The notes beneath the pieces are model-generated. The model was not told the DNA's origin. It searched no databases and saw nothing but the letters and a program-made list of their open reading frames with translations. From Humibacter albus DSM 18994 (GTDB lineage Bacteria; Actinomycetota; Actinomycetes; Actinomycetales; Microbacteriaceae): a stretch of DNA of 64,000 bases. Each line of letters starts with the position of its first letter. The stretch's first letter is position 1. Positions 17,083-26,105 of this stretch are shown piece by piece. The position numbers and the translations under genes were made by a program. The DNA lies in the NCBI RefSeq assembly GCF_000421825.1, contig NZ_ATXT01000016.1, forward strand, positions 310,001 through 374,000, in the 5' to 3' direction.

Positions 17083-17252
17083 GGGTGGCACCAGTCCTCA
17101 CGTACTCCGGTCCGGCAGCCGCCGTGTTCGCTGACCCCCTACCCGGCCCCGCCCGTCGCCACCCGCTCGGGGACCCTGCTCCCGCACCCCGTGCTCGGTT
17201 AGGCTCGCATCGAGTGCGGCTTCGCGCCGCTTCTGCGCCGACGGAGGGCTGG

Positions 17253-19673
17253 ATGACCGACACCGCCGATGCGCTCGCCGGACTGAGCGCGGCCGAGGTC
17301 GCCGAACGCGTCGCCTCCGGGCGCACGAACGCCTACACGGATGCCTCCAGTCGCTCGGCGTGGAGCATCGTGCGCGCCAACGTGTTCACGCTGTTCAACG
17401 GCATCATCGTGGCCTGCTTCGCCGTGCTGCTGGCGCTCGGTCGCTGGCAGGACGCCCTGTTCGGCCTGAGTGCCATCGCGAACACCATCATCGGCTCCGT
17501 GCAGGAGTTCCGCGCCAAGGCCGCGCTCGACAAGCTCGCGCTCCTGCACGCCCCGACCGCCCGCGTGGTGCGCGAGGGGCAACCGACCGACGTGACGATC
17601 GCCGACGTCGTGCTCGACGACATCCTGGTGCTGAGGGCAGGCGACCAGATCGCCGCCGACGGCGTGGTGTTGCGATCTTCGCGCCTGCAGGCCGACGAGT
17701 CGATGCTCACGGGCGAGTCGGATGCCGTCGACAAGCAGCCCGACGACGAGGTGCTCTCCGGGTCGATCGTGGTCGGCGGCGAGGGGGTCGTGCGCGTCAC
17801 GCGGGTGGGCGCCGACGCCTTCGCCAACAAGCTGGCGAGCGAAGCGAAGAGGTTCTCGCTGGTGTCCAGCGAGCTAAGGCGGTCCGTCGACCGCGTGCTC
17901 ACCTTCCAGGCGTGGATCATCGGGCCCGTCGCGATCCTGGTGCTCAACGCGCAGATGTACGTCTTCGGCGGCTGGGACGAGGCGATCTCCAGCGGCGAGT
18001 GGCGGCAGGCCGCGGTGAACGCCATCGCGTCGGTCATCGCGATGATCCCGCTCGGACTCGTGCTCATGACGAGCATCGCGTTCGCGGTCGGCGCCGTGAA
18101 GCTCGCGGCACGGCAGGTGCTCGTGCAGGAGCTGCCGGCGGTCGAGGGTCTCGCCCGCGTCGACGTGATCTGCCTCGACAAGACCGGAACGCTCACCGAG
18201 GGCGAGATCGTCTACGACGACCGCCACCCGGTCGTGGATGCCGCGCCTTCAGGTTGGGAGCGCGCGCTCGCCTGGTACGGCGCCGAGCCCGACGCGAACG
18301 CCACCGCCCGCTGCTTGGCGCAGCCGTTCCCGGTTCCGCGAGCGGGAGCAGAGCTCGGCCAGCTCGAGCCGGCCGGGCGCATCCCGTTCTCCTCCGCCCG
18401 CAAGTGGAGTGCCGTGTGCTTCACGCGCGACGCCGTGGGCACGTGGGTGCTCGGCGGACCGGAGATGGTGTTTCCGGGCGCGGAGCACGCGACGCTGCGC
18501 GAGCGTTCGGCGATGCTCGCCGCCTCTGGGAGGCGCACGCTCGTGCTCGCCCACTCGGCGCAGCTGCTCACTCCCACGAACCTCGACGACGAGACACTGC
18601 CGGCCGACCTCACTCCCGTCGCGCTGCTGACGTTCCGCGAGCGCGTGCGGCCGGACGCCGCCGAGACCCTCGGCTACTTCGCCTCCCAGGGTGTGGACGT
18701 CAAGGTCATCTCGGGGGACAACCCGCAGACGGTGGCGGCGATCGCCCGCGACCTCGGGCTCGACGCCCCGGTCGGCTTCGACGCGCGCGAACTGCCGGAC
18801 GACGAGGATGCCCTCGCCTCCGCCCTCGAGCAGCACACAGTCTTCGGCCGGGTCACCCCCACGCAGAAGAAGGCGCTGGTCACAGCGCTGCAGTCACGCG
18901 GGCACACCGTCGCGATGACCGGTGACGGTGTGAACGACGCCCTCGCGATCAAAGAAGCGGACATCGGGATCGCGATGGAGTCCGGCGCGGCGGCCACCAA
19001 GGCGGTCGCCCGCATCGTGCTCCTCGACGGCAAGTTCTCGCATCTGCCCGGCGTGGTCGCCGAGGGGCGCCAGGTGATCGCGAACATCGAACGCGTCTCG
19101 ATGCTGTTCCTCACCAAGACCGCGTACGCGACCGTGCTGGCGATCGTGTTCGGCGTCAGCCTGATGCAGTTCCCGTTCCTGCCCCGCCAGCTGTCGGTGA
19201 TCGACGGGCTGACCATCGGCATCCCGGCGTTCTTCCTGGCGCTCATGCCGAATGCGCGCCGCTACATCCCGGGCTTCCTGCGGCGCTCGCTGAGCTTCGC
19301 GATCCCGGCCGGCATCATCGTCGGGCTCGTGCTCTGGCTCTACTCCTGGGCGGCGACCGGTGCCGGGATCGAGCAGGACGAGCTGCGCACCGGGGCCACG
19401 CTCATCCTCACCATCGTCGGCCTCTGGGTGCTCGTGGTGCTCTCCCGGCCGATCGACGGCTGGAAGATCGTGATCATCGGCGCCATGATGATCGGCCTCA
19501 TCCTGGTCTACGCGATTCCCCTGGCGCGCGCGTTCCTCAATCTGGTCGATGCCTCACTCATCGACACGCTGCTGGTGATCGGGCTCTCCATTCTGGCGAT
19601 CGTGGCGATCGAGGCCGTGCGGTTCGGACACCGCCGCTATGTGCGCAGGCACGGTGGAGTCATCGAATACTGA
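17253..19673 (+). CDS. CtpE-like P-type cation ATPase
   Basis: An 806-aa cation pump of the cytoplasmic membrane. The actuator motif TGESD is near residue 160. The phosphorylation loop CLDKTGTLTEGE is near residue 305, with SSARKWSAVCF in the nucleotide-binding domain, and TGDGVNDALAIKEADIGIAM is the hinge. Six to eight membrane segments are visible. There are no CPx or heavy-metal-binding N-terminal domains. Length and layout resemble mycobacterial CtpE, a Ca2+-uptake ATPase, but the TM4 motif reads MIPLGLVLM with Leu where PEGL pumps have Glu, so the ion is uncertain. ATG 17253 has GGAGGG at proper spacing. It ends 29 bp from a convergent gene. Confidence 0.85.
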   Translation: MTDTADALAGLSAAEVAERVASGRTNAYTDASSRSAWSIVRANVFTLFNGIIVACFAVLLALGRWQDALFGLSAIANTIIGSVQEFRAKAALDKLALLHAPTARVVREGQPTDVTIADVVLDDILVLRAGDQIAADGVVLRSSRLQADESMLTGESDAVDKQPDDEVLSGSIVVGGEGVVRVTRVGADAFANKLASEAKRFSLVSSELRRSVDRVLTFQAWIIGPVAILVLNAQMYVFGGWDEAISSGEWRQAAVNAIASVIAMIPLGLVLMTSIAFAVGAVKLAARQVLVQELPAVEGLARVDVICLDKTGTLTEGEIVYDDRHPVVDAAPSGWERALAWYGAEPDANATARCLAQPFPVPRAGAELGQLEPAGRIPFSSARKWSAVCFTRDAVGTWVLGGPEMVFPGAEHATLRERSAMLAASGRRTLVLAHSAQLLTPTNLDDETLPADLTPVALLTFRERVRPDAAETLGYFASQGVDVKVISGDNPQTVAAIARDLGLDAPVGFDARELPDDEDALASALEQHTVFGRVTPTQKKALVTALQSRGHTVAMTGDGVNDALAIKEADIGIAMESGAAATKAVARIVLLDGKFSHLPGVVAEGRQVIANIERVSMLFLTKTAYATVLAIVFGVSLMQFPFLPRQLSVIDGLTIGIPAFFLALMPNARRYIPGFLRRSLSFAIPAGIIVGLVLWLYSWAATGAGIEQDELRTGATLILTIVGLWVLVVLSRPIDGWKIVIIGAMMIGLILVYAIPLARAFLNLVDASLIDTLLVIGLSILAIVAIEAVRFGHRRYVRRHGGVIEY

Positions 19674-19702
19674 GGCGGGTGCGGTGCGCGACTCCCGCGG
19701 CC

Positions 19703-20203
19703 CTACCGCGGCCCCCGGCGTGCCGCGGCGTCCAGCTCACTGATCTGCGTGAAGTAGCGCCCGGTGCGACCGAACCAGAGGACGAGGGTGATGAGCACGG
19801 TGACGGCCATCAGGGCGAGTTCGAACCAGAACGCCGACGGATCGATGATCAGCGCCACCACGGCCAAGAGGAACTCGACCGCCATCGCAATGGTCGTGAG
19901 AACGCGGGCGTAGTGCTTGCCGCGCGCCAGCGCCGACGCCATCGCCAGGATGAAGAACCCGAGCAGAATCACGATCGCGCCGATCAGCGTCACCGTGGAC
20001 TCCCCGCCGAGGAGACCGTTGTCCGCCACGTAGCGCAGCAGGATGAACAGGATGCCCACACCGATGGCCACGAACCCCGCCACGTAGGTGATCACCACGA
20101 CGAGAATGAGCTCGGCCGGCGGGCGACGGCGGCGCCCGGGTCGGCCCGCCGGAGGATGCGGCGCTCCGGAGCCGTTCGCGGGTTCACCGATGGACATGCC
20201 CAT
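19703..20203 (-). CDS. Small four-helix membrane protein, function unknown
   Basis: 166 aa. A Pro/Arg-rich cytoplasmic N-terminus (GRPGRRRRPPAE) precedes four hydrophobic segments at roughly residues 30-55, 66-90, 97-117 and 122-143, ending in a short basic tail. No known motif. The ATG at 20203 (MGMSIG) or the one at 20197 may be used. It lies convergent to the P-type ATPase. Similar small actinobacterial membrane proteins are annotated only as hypothetical. Confidence 0.65.
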   Translation of the reverse strand: MGMSIGEPANGSGAPHPPAGRPGRRRRPPAELILVVVITYVAGFVAIGVGILFILLRYVADNGLLGGESTVTLIGAIVILLGFFILAMASALARGKHYARVLTTIAMAVEFLLAVVALIIDPSAFWFELALMAVTVLITLVLWFGRTGRYFTQISELDAAARRGPR

Positions 20204-20251
20204 CAGCCTAGAATCCGCAGCCGATACAGAGCCAGACGGCGGCGTGAAGGC

Positions 20252-20293
20252 GCCGGCACACCGCGCTTTCGGCCGAATGTCCGGTGTGCCGGC
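20252..20293. repeat. 12-bp perfect inverted repeat upstream of the small membrane protein gene
   Basis: GCCGGCACACCG (20252-20263) pairs perfectly with CGGTGTGCCGGC (20282-20293) around an 18-nt loop. It lies ~50 bp upstream of the start at 20203, where an operator or leader hairpin could sit. The remainder of 20204-20784 shows no convincing gene. Confidence 0.6.
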
Positions 20294-20784
20294 CAGGTTC
20301 CGCTTCGGGTGAGCGGACGGACCTCGTCAATTCCCTGGCGGGATCCAGACGGCGTGCGCGTCGCTCCGCGTCACACCGACGACCTGACGTGCGATGACGG
20401 GGCCAGTGGGCGCGGTTGCGGCCCCCGCGGCATCCGCGCCCATGGCATCCCCACGTGAACCCGGCGCAGCGGCGAGCCCCCCGGCACCATGTGCGCTGCG
20501 CTCCTGGCTCATGCGAATCATCATGCACCCGTTCGACCGCGCTGACCAGAGGTAAACCATCGAATAGTGCCGGAGTCACCCGGCGATGTCTCCCCAGTTC
20601 GGGTGTCGGCCTTTCCAGCGCCCCTGGGAATGCTGCACGGACCGCATATCGATTCACCGAGCGTCCGGTGTGAGCCGGAGCGAACTGTCATGAGGCACGC
20701 GTACCGTGTACACCCCGGTACCGGTGCATCCGGCGCCCCGTCCGAGCCCCGCTCGGGATCCTCACGACGCGTAAGGAGAGCCCT

Positions 20785-21489
20785 GTGACGCAGGACCGCG
20801 CCATACATACGCCGCGTTCACCCCGCGCTCCGCTGCACATCGGCGTCATCGTGCGCGGTCGCCTCCGACGTCTCGCCAAGCGGGATGCCCGTGCCGGCGT
20901 CCCGCGCGCCGCGTACGAAGCCGAGCCGGTCGGCGACGTCACCCCCGCCGTGCACGCGCTGCAGGCGCACGCGGTCGGCTACGCGCAGCGCGAGGGGCAG
21001 CGCTTCTTCACCGACGCCCGCGCCGCGTGGACCGAGCACGAGGCCCTCGCCGAGATCATCACCCGTGAGCAGCGAGAATACGCCGAGCGGTCAAGCGGTC
21101 TGGAGCGCGCCGCCGCCGACGCCCTGCGGGATGCCAACAGCCCCGCCCACGAGGATCTCCGCCGTCTCGAGCGTCGCATCCAGCGCAACCATCGGCGCGA
21201 CGCGCATCTCAAGGCCATGATCCACACCCGGTTCACCGTCGCGCAGCTGCGCGCCCGGCGCTACTTCGACTACTCGGACGAGCTCGTCGCGATCTATTGG
21301 GTGACGCTCAGGCGCAGGCATCCCGCGGCCGAGAACATCAGCGACCGCCCGCCGGCGCTGCAGCGCCCGGCCTGGCTCACCGTCGACGACAGCCTCAGCG
21401 CCCTCGCGCTCTGGCACGGCAGCGACCCGTTCGGCGGCACATCGCTGCACATTCCCGCACCGCAAGGAGGCGACCGTGTCGGTTCGTGA
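20785..21489 (+). CDS. First gene of an uncharacterised envelope operon: helical cytosolic protein
   Basis: A 234-aa hydrophilic protein with no signal peptide or membrane segment and no recognised domain. Charged heptad-like stretches (ERAAADALRDANSPAHEDLRR, RRIQRNHRRDAHLK) suggest long helices or coiled coil from about residue 65 to 150. The C-terminal part has LTVDDSLSALALWHGSDPF. The GTG start has AAGGAG seven bases before it. It heads four genes in one direction with overlaps of 14 and 4 bp and a 9-bp gap, so they should be made together. No homologous function is claimed. Confidence 0.65.
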   Translation: MTQDRAIHTPRSPRAPLHIGVIVRGRLRRLAKRDARAGVPRAAYEAEPVGDVTPAVHALQAHAVGYAQREGQRFFTDARAAWTEHEALAEIITREQREYAERSSGLERAAADALRDANSPAHEDLRRLERRIQRNHRRDAHLKAMIHTRFTVAQLRARRYFDYSDELVAIYWVTLRRRHPAAENISDRPPALQRPAWLTVDDSLSALALWHGSDPFGGTSLHIPAPQGGDRVGS

Positions 21490-21880
21490 CTCGTCCGGCG
21501 CCGTCGTCGCCGTGGCACGACGCCACGACGCGTTCGGCATGGAGACGCCGGAATACCGGCTTTCCCGCACGAAACGCCTGTGGCGGCGGCTGCGCTGGCG
21601 CCTGTGGCGCATGCGACGGTCACTCGATATCGAGACGCTCGACGTGTTCGAGCACGAGATCTCGGCGTTCGAACGGGCCGGGCTGGCCGATCTTGCCCGG
21701 CAGCGCACACGGCACCGCAGCGCGATCGAGGCGCTGCAGACCGTCGCCCGGTCGCGCACCGAGCTCGTCGCCGGGGCACTCGCGTCCGTCGACGCGGACC
21801 TGAACAAGGCGGAGGCCGAGGCCGACATGCTCGAGCGCAAGCTCGCCGAACACGATCCGCAGTTCCACAACTACGCGTAG
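21476..21880 (+). CDS. Second gene of the operon: small basic coiled-coil protein
   Basis: 134 aa, starting with GTG 21476 inside the end of the previous gene, preceded by a strong AAGGAGG. The middle is very basic (RTKRLWRRLRWRLWRMRRS, about residues 32-50) and could lie on the membrane surface. The remainder (~51-128) is helical with heptad-like spacing (VDADLNKAEAEADMLERKLAEHD). No known domain. The basic patch before a coiled coil suggests a membrane-associated adaptor for the membrane protein encoded next. Confidence 0.65.
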   Translation: MSVRDSSGAVVAVARRHDAFGMETPEYRLSRTKRLWRRLRWRLWRMRRSLDIETLDVFEHEISAFERAGLADLARQRTRHRSAIEALQTVARSRTELVAGALASVDADLNKAEAEADMLERKLAEHDPQFHNYA

Positions 21881-21889
21881 GAGCACGCC

Positions 21890-22771
21890 ATGGCACGCGA
21901 CATCGTGATCAGGCCGCCACGCGGCGGCACCCGTCCGGGGCGGCTCGCACCGCTCACGCACATCCTCGTCTACCTGCTGCTGCTCGGCATGGTGGCGGTC
22001 GACTACTACTTGCTCTCGCAGACGCTCACACTGCTGCTGCGCGACGACAGCCAGTACGGATCGATCGGCGCACTGATGTACATCATCACGGCCGGCATCT
22101 CCGGCGCGGTCGTGACGCTGCCGCACCTGATCGCCATCCTCATCCGGCGGGTGGAGAGCGGCATCACGACCAAAGGCTGGGCCGGCGTGGCAACCGTGCT
22201 CGGAGTACTCTGGGTCGCCATCCTCGCCATCGTCACGCTCGCCAGGATCAAGGCCGGCATGGATGCCCAGAGCTCGGGCAGCCTCTCCGGTCTCGTCGGA
22301 GAGTCGTCGACGACGACCGCGACGTTCTCGTGGACCGCGCCCGACACGATCATGGCGTTCCTCATGCTGGGCGTGCTGCTCACCTCGGGATGCCTCGCCT
22401 TCGTCACCGCCTGGCTCACGACTCGCCCCTTGGTCACCGCCATCGAGCGCGCCAGGCGGCGGGTCGCGAAGATGCGCCTCTATCGCGACCGTCTGCTCGC
22501 CGAGCAGGTGAAGGCCTCAGAGTCCGTGGGCCAACAGGTCGCACAGGATGCCGCCGACCTGCAGCGCTACACACTCGCGCAGGCGACGCTGCAGTCGGAT
22601 CTCGAGCAGGTGCGAGCGCGACTCGCGACGCGGCTTGCGCAGTTCCAGCGCGACCCGCAGGGCACGAGCCAGATCATCCACGAGCTGCAGCTGCGCGAGG
22701 CGACACCCCTGTCGCCGGCCGGCGGTACCGCGGACGCGTCGACCGCGCCGGCCGAAGGGAGCACCGCGTGA
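21890..22771 (+). CDS. Third gene of the operon: four-TM protein with cytosolic coiled-coil tail
   Basis: 293 aa. Four membrane segments at roughly residues 24-50, 62-85, 99-122 and 146-168 are followed by a basic helix (ERARRRVAKMRLYRDRLL) and a coiled coil to about residue 260, then a disordered tail. TM1-TM2 and TM3-TM4 enclose short outer loops. The layout (paired TMs, long cytosolic coiled coil, partner with an OmpA-like domain next door) recalls MotA/TolQ-type proton-channel partners, but no channel motif is visible. Start ATG 21890. Its stop overlaps the next GTG (GTGA). Confidence 0.7.
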   Translation: MARDIVIRPPRGGTRPGRLAPLTHILVYLLLLGMVAVDYYLLSQTLTLLLRDDSQYGSIGALMYIITAGISGAVVTLPHLIAILIRRVESGITTKGWAGVATVLGVLWVAILAIVTLARIKAGMDAQSSGSLSGLVGESSTTTATFSWTAPDTIMAFLMLGVLLTSGCLAFVTAWLTTRPLVTAIERARRRVAKMRLYRDRLLAEQVKASESVGQQVAQDAADLQRYTLAQATLQSDLEQVRARLATRLAQFQRDPQGTSQIIHELQLREATPLSPAGGTADASTAPAEGSTA

Positions 22772-23949
22772 GGCATCCGGCACGACTGGTCGCGCCCACG
22801 CTGGCGGCCGCCCTGGTCGCCGTCGCGCTCGTCGGATGCTCGTCGTCCGGCTCGACCGGCGCGTGCAGCCAGACGAACAAGCGCAACATCGGCGTGGTGG
22901 CCGGGGACACCGCGAACGCGCCCGCGGTCGAGGTGACGTCGTCTGCGGAAGAGCAGCTGAAGGCATCCAGCTCGAGCAACGGCAGCGTCACGATCGTCAT
23001 CCCGTCGGGCACACCGGAAGCACGGGGGACGACGCTGCTCGGGTCGACGGCGAACGACGCGATCGTGTGCACGAGCGATCAGCGCGACAAGCTCGCCAGC
23101 GTGACGAAGTACATCGAGTCACTGAAGGCGAGCAAGGCACAGGTCGACTTCCTGGATGCCATCGACGCGTCCGCGCGCAGCCTCGGCTCCGACCCGGTCG
23201 GCGTCCTCGTCATCGGCAGCGGCCTGCAGACCGTCGACCCGCTGAACTTCAGCGTCGCCGGACTGCTGTCGGCCACGCCGAAGCAGGTCGCGGCCGACCT
23301 GAAGTCGAAGGGCGAGCTGCCGACGAACCTGAAGGGCGTCACCGTGTACTGGGCGGGCATGGGCGACGTCGCCGGTGACCAGCAGGCCCTGAGCATCGCG
23401 GAGCGCAGCAATCTCGAGGCCATCTGGAACGCGATCATCACGGCGGCGGGAGGCACGCTCTCACTGCTGCCCGAGCCGGCGTCGGGCGCCGCCGCGTCGG
23501 GCCTGCCCGCGGTGACCGCCGTGCCGGTCGCCACCGCGGCCACCAGCACCGACTGGTCGCAGCCCGTCGTGGTGCGCGACAGCGATCTCCTGTTCACGAA
23601 GAACACCGCCACGTTCTCCGACCCGGCGACCGCCCAGAAGGTGCTCGCCGCCCTCGTGCCGGCCATCGAACAGAACGGGCAGGTGATCACGATCACCGGC
23701 ACGGCTTCGAAAGATCAGGCGACGAGCAACGCCTCGGATCTCACGCTCTCCGAGCAGCGCGCCGATGCCGTGAAGCAGGCACTGGTCGCCCTCGGCGTCT
23801 CCGCGTCGCTGCTGAAGACCGCCGGCGTCGGGCACGACTGGTGCGGTTTCAAGTCCGAGACGGATGCCTCCGGGAAGTACTCCGAGTCCCTCGCCGAGCA
23901 GAACCGCACGGTCATCCTCACGTCGCCGGGTGTCGCGCTCTGCGGGTGA
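22768..23949 (+). CDS. Fourth gene of the operon: OmpA-like-domain lipoprotein
   Basis: A 393-aa predicted lipoprotein. The signal peptide is RHPARLVAPTLAAALVAVALV with lipobox LVGC, so the mature protein is anchored outside the membrane. The middle domain (about 40-245) has VLVIGSGLQTVDPLNF, LPTNLKGVTVYWAGMGD and NLEAIWNAIITAAGG, a pattern seen in actinobacterial OmpA-family lipoproteins. The C-terminal ~120 residues are OmpA-like (LTLSEQRADAVKQALVALGV ... LAEQNRTVILT). The Arg of the peptidoglycan-binding NR pair is present, but the usual GHTD reads GTASK, lacking the ligand Asp. The GTG overlaps the previous stop, with GGGAG upstream. Confidence 0.8.
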   Translation: MRHPARLVAPTLAAALVAVALVGCSSSGSTGACSQTNKRNIGVVAGDTANAPAVEVTSSAEEQLKASSSSNGSVTIVIPSGTPEARGTTLLGSTANDAIVCTSDQRDKLASVTKYIESLKASKAQVDFLDAIDASARSLGSDPVGVLVIGSGLQTVDPLNFSVAGLLSATPKQVAADLKSKGELPTNLKGVTVYWAGMGDVAGDQQALSIAERSNLEAIWNAIITAAGGTLSLLPEPASGAAASGLPAVTAVPVATAATSTDWSQPVVVRDSDLLFTKNTATFSDPATAQKVLAALVPAIEQNGQVITITGTASKDQATSNASDLTLSEQRADAVKQALVALGVSASLLKTAGVGHDWCGFKSETDASGKYSESLAEQNRTVILTSPGVALCG

Positions 23950-24003
23950 GCCCGCGGCGGAGTGAGAACCTCCGACCGATGGCGCGGCCGCTCGCGAGCG
24001 CCC

Positions 24004-24522
24004 TCAGCCGCGCACGTCCCAGAGGTGGTGCACCGGGTCGTGAATGTAGTACCGCGCGAGCGACTCGACGGTGAACGACGAGCCGTCGCCGCGGCGTCCG
24101 GTGCGCCCCAGCGCCTCGTCGGGCACCCGATCGTAGGCGGCGGCGAGCGCGAGCCCGGCGTCGTGCAGCTCGGTGGCGATCACGGCCGGGTCCTGGTCCG
24201 CATAGTGCTCGGCCACCGCCGTCGCGTCCTGGTCCCAGTTCTCGAACGCCGGGTCATCCTCGTCGAGCATCAGGCGCAGCCGCGCCGCGAAGACGCGGAA
24301 CACGTCTCGGGTGTGCGCGGCGTACTCCAACGGCGACCAGGTGTGGTCATCGGGACGCAGGCGAACGTCATGGCGCTCGAGCACGGGCATCCACGCCTTC
24401 ACGTTCCGGCGGGTGAGACCGGGGATGTCGCGGAATGCGACGCTGCTCGCGTCGAAGCCGCAATCCGGGCACGGGCGTTCGAGGACCCAGGTCCAATTCT
24501 TGGTGTCGGGAACGATCGGCAT
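24004..24522 (-). CDS. DinB-family protein
   Basis: A 172-aa protein of the DinB/YfiT four-helix fold. PCPDCGF near the N-terminus (Cys 18, Cys 21) could bind a metal. WSPLEYAAHTRDVFRVFAARL (about 61-81) carries the first conserved His. The C-terminal YYIHDPVHHLWDV has the H-x3-H pair expected of the metal-dependent DinB-like superfamily. Some members are mycothiol- or bacillithiol-dependent enzymes, and most have no known reaction. ATG 24522. It is convergent with the OmpA-like lipoprotein gene, 54 bp away. Confidence 0.8.
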   Translation of the reverse strand: MPIVPDTKNWTWVLERPCPDCGFDASSVAFRDIPGLTRRNVKAWMPVLERHDVRLRPDDHTWSPLEYAAHTRDVFRVFAARLRLMLDEDDPAFENWDQDATAVAEHYADQDPAVIATELHDAGLALAAAYDRVPDEALGRTGRRGDGSSFTVESLARYYIHDPVHHLWDVRG

Positions 24523-24632
24523 GCGCCGAGCATACTGGCCGCCGGCGACAGCCCGGTGGGGCGAAGCACGACGGTCTGCGACAGCCGCCCGAAGCGTCGC
24601 CACGATCGCCCGAGCGCGACGCAGCGCCCGGT

Positions 24633-25979
24633 TCAGTTCGAGGGCAGCGGCTGGTAGGCGGCGCCCTTTGCGGCGGCCGGCTTGGGTGCGGGTGACGAGC
24701 CCGCCGGCCTGCAGACCGCGAGCTGGTCGAGGGTGGCAGCAGCGGCATCCGCGGTCCACGGGAGCGAGATGCTCGGCGCCTTCTGTCCGCTGGCCGGCTT
24801 GAAGCCGGCGGCGATCGCGGCGAGCTGCATGGCGAGCGACTGCGCGTAGGCAGCGCCCGACGTCGAGTTGTTCAGCATCACGATGACGGTCAGGCCAGAG
24901 GTGGGATCGCTGAGCACCGACGTGATGTAGCCCGGGACCTCGCCGTCGTGCCCACGCATCGGGCCGAGCTCCACGCCACCCATGCCGTACTTCTGCCACG
25001 CGGCCACGGCGGTGCCGAGGGGGACCGCGTCCCACGCCGCCTTCTTCGTCGCGCCGTCCAGCAGCGACGATTTCGCAAACGACTGCCCGAAGGTCTTGAG
25101 GTCGGCGAGCGTCGAGACGACCCCCTTCGCGGTCCACGACGCGCTCGGCGCCTGGGCCGTGTCATCGATGACCGTGCCGCACTTCGGGTCGCCGGTGACG
25201 GCATCCAGCGATGTCGCGTAGCCGTGCAGATGCGAACCCGGGATGCTCGTGCCGCTCGGCAGGGTCGTGGCGGACATGCCCAGCGGGCCGAAGACCTCAT
25301 CGGCGTAGAGCGTCTGCCAGTCCTTGCCGGTGGCGGCCTTCAGTGCCATGCCGAGCAGGATGTAGCCGGCGTTCGAGTACGACCACTTCTCGCCGGGCGC
25401 GCCCGCGCGGGGCTCGCCCATTCCGTCCGAGACCAGCTCCAGCGGGACATAGCTGCGCAGCGGGTTGTCGACGAACTGCGGGGCGAGCGCCCCTTCGTAG
25501 TCGCCGAGTCCCGACGTGTTCTGGCAGAGTTGGCCGAGCTTGAGGTCGTCGATGCCGACGAGCCTCGGCAGGTACTTCGTCACCGGATCGTCCAGCGACA
25601 CCGTGCCCTTCTGGGCCAGCGAGAGCAGCACGGTGCAGGTCATGGGCTTGGTGACCGAGCCGATGCGCCACGCCATGTCGACGTTCACCGGCGTCTTCCC
25701 CTTGGCCGTAGTCGTGCCGAGCCCCGCTGTGTAATCGCCCGCCCACGGCGCCCACACACCCACGATCGCCCCGGATGCCGACGCGAGCTTCATCGCGGCC
25801 GTCACCGTGGTCTTGATCTGTGCGGATTCGGACGCAGGAAGCGTGTTGGATGCCTGCGCCGAGGTCGTCTGCGACGGCGTGCTCGAGGTGCATCCTGCGA
25901 GCGCACCGGAGACGGCAAGCACCGTGGCGATGCCGAGCGCGATCACTCCGCGTCGGCTCCGACCGTTCCGCCTTGACAT
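24633..25979 (-). CDS. Serine hydrolase lipoprotein (class C beta-lactamase/DD-peptidase fold)
   Basis: 448 aa, secreted and lipid-anchored: signal segment GVIALGIATVLAVSGALAGC with lipobox LAGC. The penicillin-binding fold is clear: SVTK (S-x-x-K nucleophile, about residue 109), YSNAGY (Y-x-N) and MRGHDGEVPG (the H-x-G third element). Such proteins are usually D-alanyl-D-alanine carboxypeptidases, esterases or amidases acting on cell-wall or peptide substrates; true beta-lactamase activity is not implied. ATG 25979 is chosen, with GGGGG upstream; a GTG at 25985 is in frame. It stands alone between the DinB gene and the Pif1-like helicase. Confidence 0.87.
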   Translation of the reverse strand: MSRRNGRSRRGVIALGIATVLAVSGALAGCTSSTPSQTTSAQASNTLPASESAQIKTTVTAAMKLASASGAIVGVWAPWAGDYTAGLGTTTAKGKTPVNVDMAWRIGSVTKPMTCTVLLSLAQKGTVSLDDPVTKYLPRLVGIDDLKLGQLCQNTSGLGDYEGALAPQFVDNPLRSYVPLELVSDGMGEPRAGAPGEKWSYSNAGYILLGMALKAATGKDWQTLYADEVFGPLGMSATTLPSGTSIPGSHLHGYATSLDAVTGDPKCGTVIDDTAQAPSASWTAKGVVSTLADLKTFGQSFAKSSLLDGATKKAAWDAVPLGTAVAAWQKYGMGGVELGPMRGHDGEVPGYITSVLSDPTSGLTVIVMLNNSTSGAAYAQSLAMQLAAIAAGFKPASGQKAPSISLPWTADAAAATLDQLAVCRPAGSSPAPKPAAAKGAAYQPLPSN

Positions 25980-26105
25980 GTACACCCCCGTGGTCCCCCC
26001 GGTCCACCTCCAGGGTAATCGGCGCTCGGCGTCGGACCGGGCGTGGCGCGTAACGAGACGGTATCTTGCGGTGCCAAATCATCCGATCGGATGACGAACG
26101 CGATG

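Noticed and set aside
20327-20560. Possible 77-codon minus-strand gene in the 20204-20784 gap
   Set aside because: No Shine-Dalgarno, no recognisable sequence and ordinary low-complexity composition; too weak to call.
20785-23949. Zorya-type or other known anti-phage system
   Set aside because: The four-TM protein plus OmpA-like partner recalls ZorA/ZorB, but no MotA/ExbB channel motif and no helicase or nuclease gene accompanies it.
24633-25979. Antibiotic-resistance beta-lactamase
   Set aside because: The S-x-x-K/Y-x-N/H-x-G fold is shared with carboxypeptidases and esterases; nothing in the sequence or context points to beta-lactam hydrolysis.
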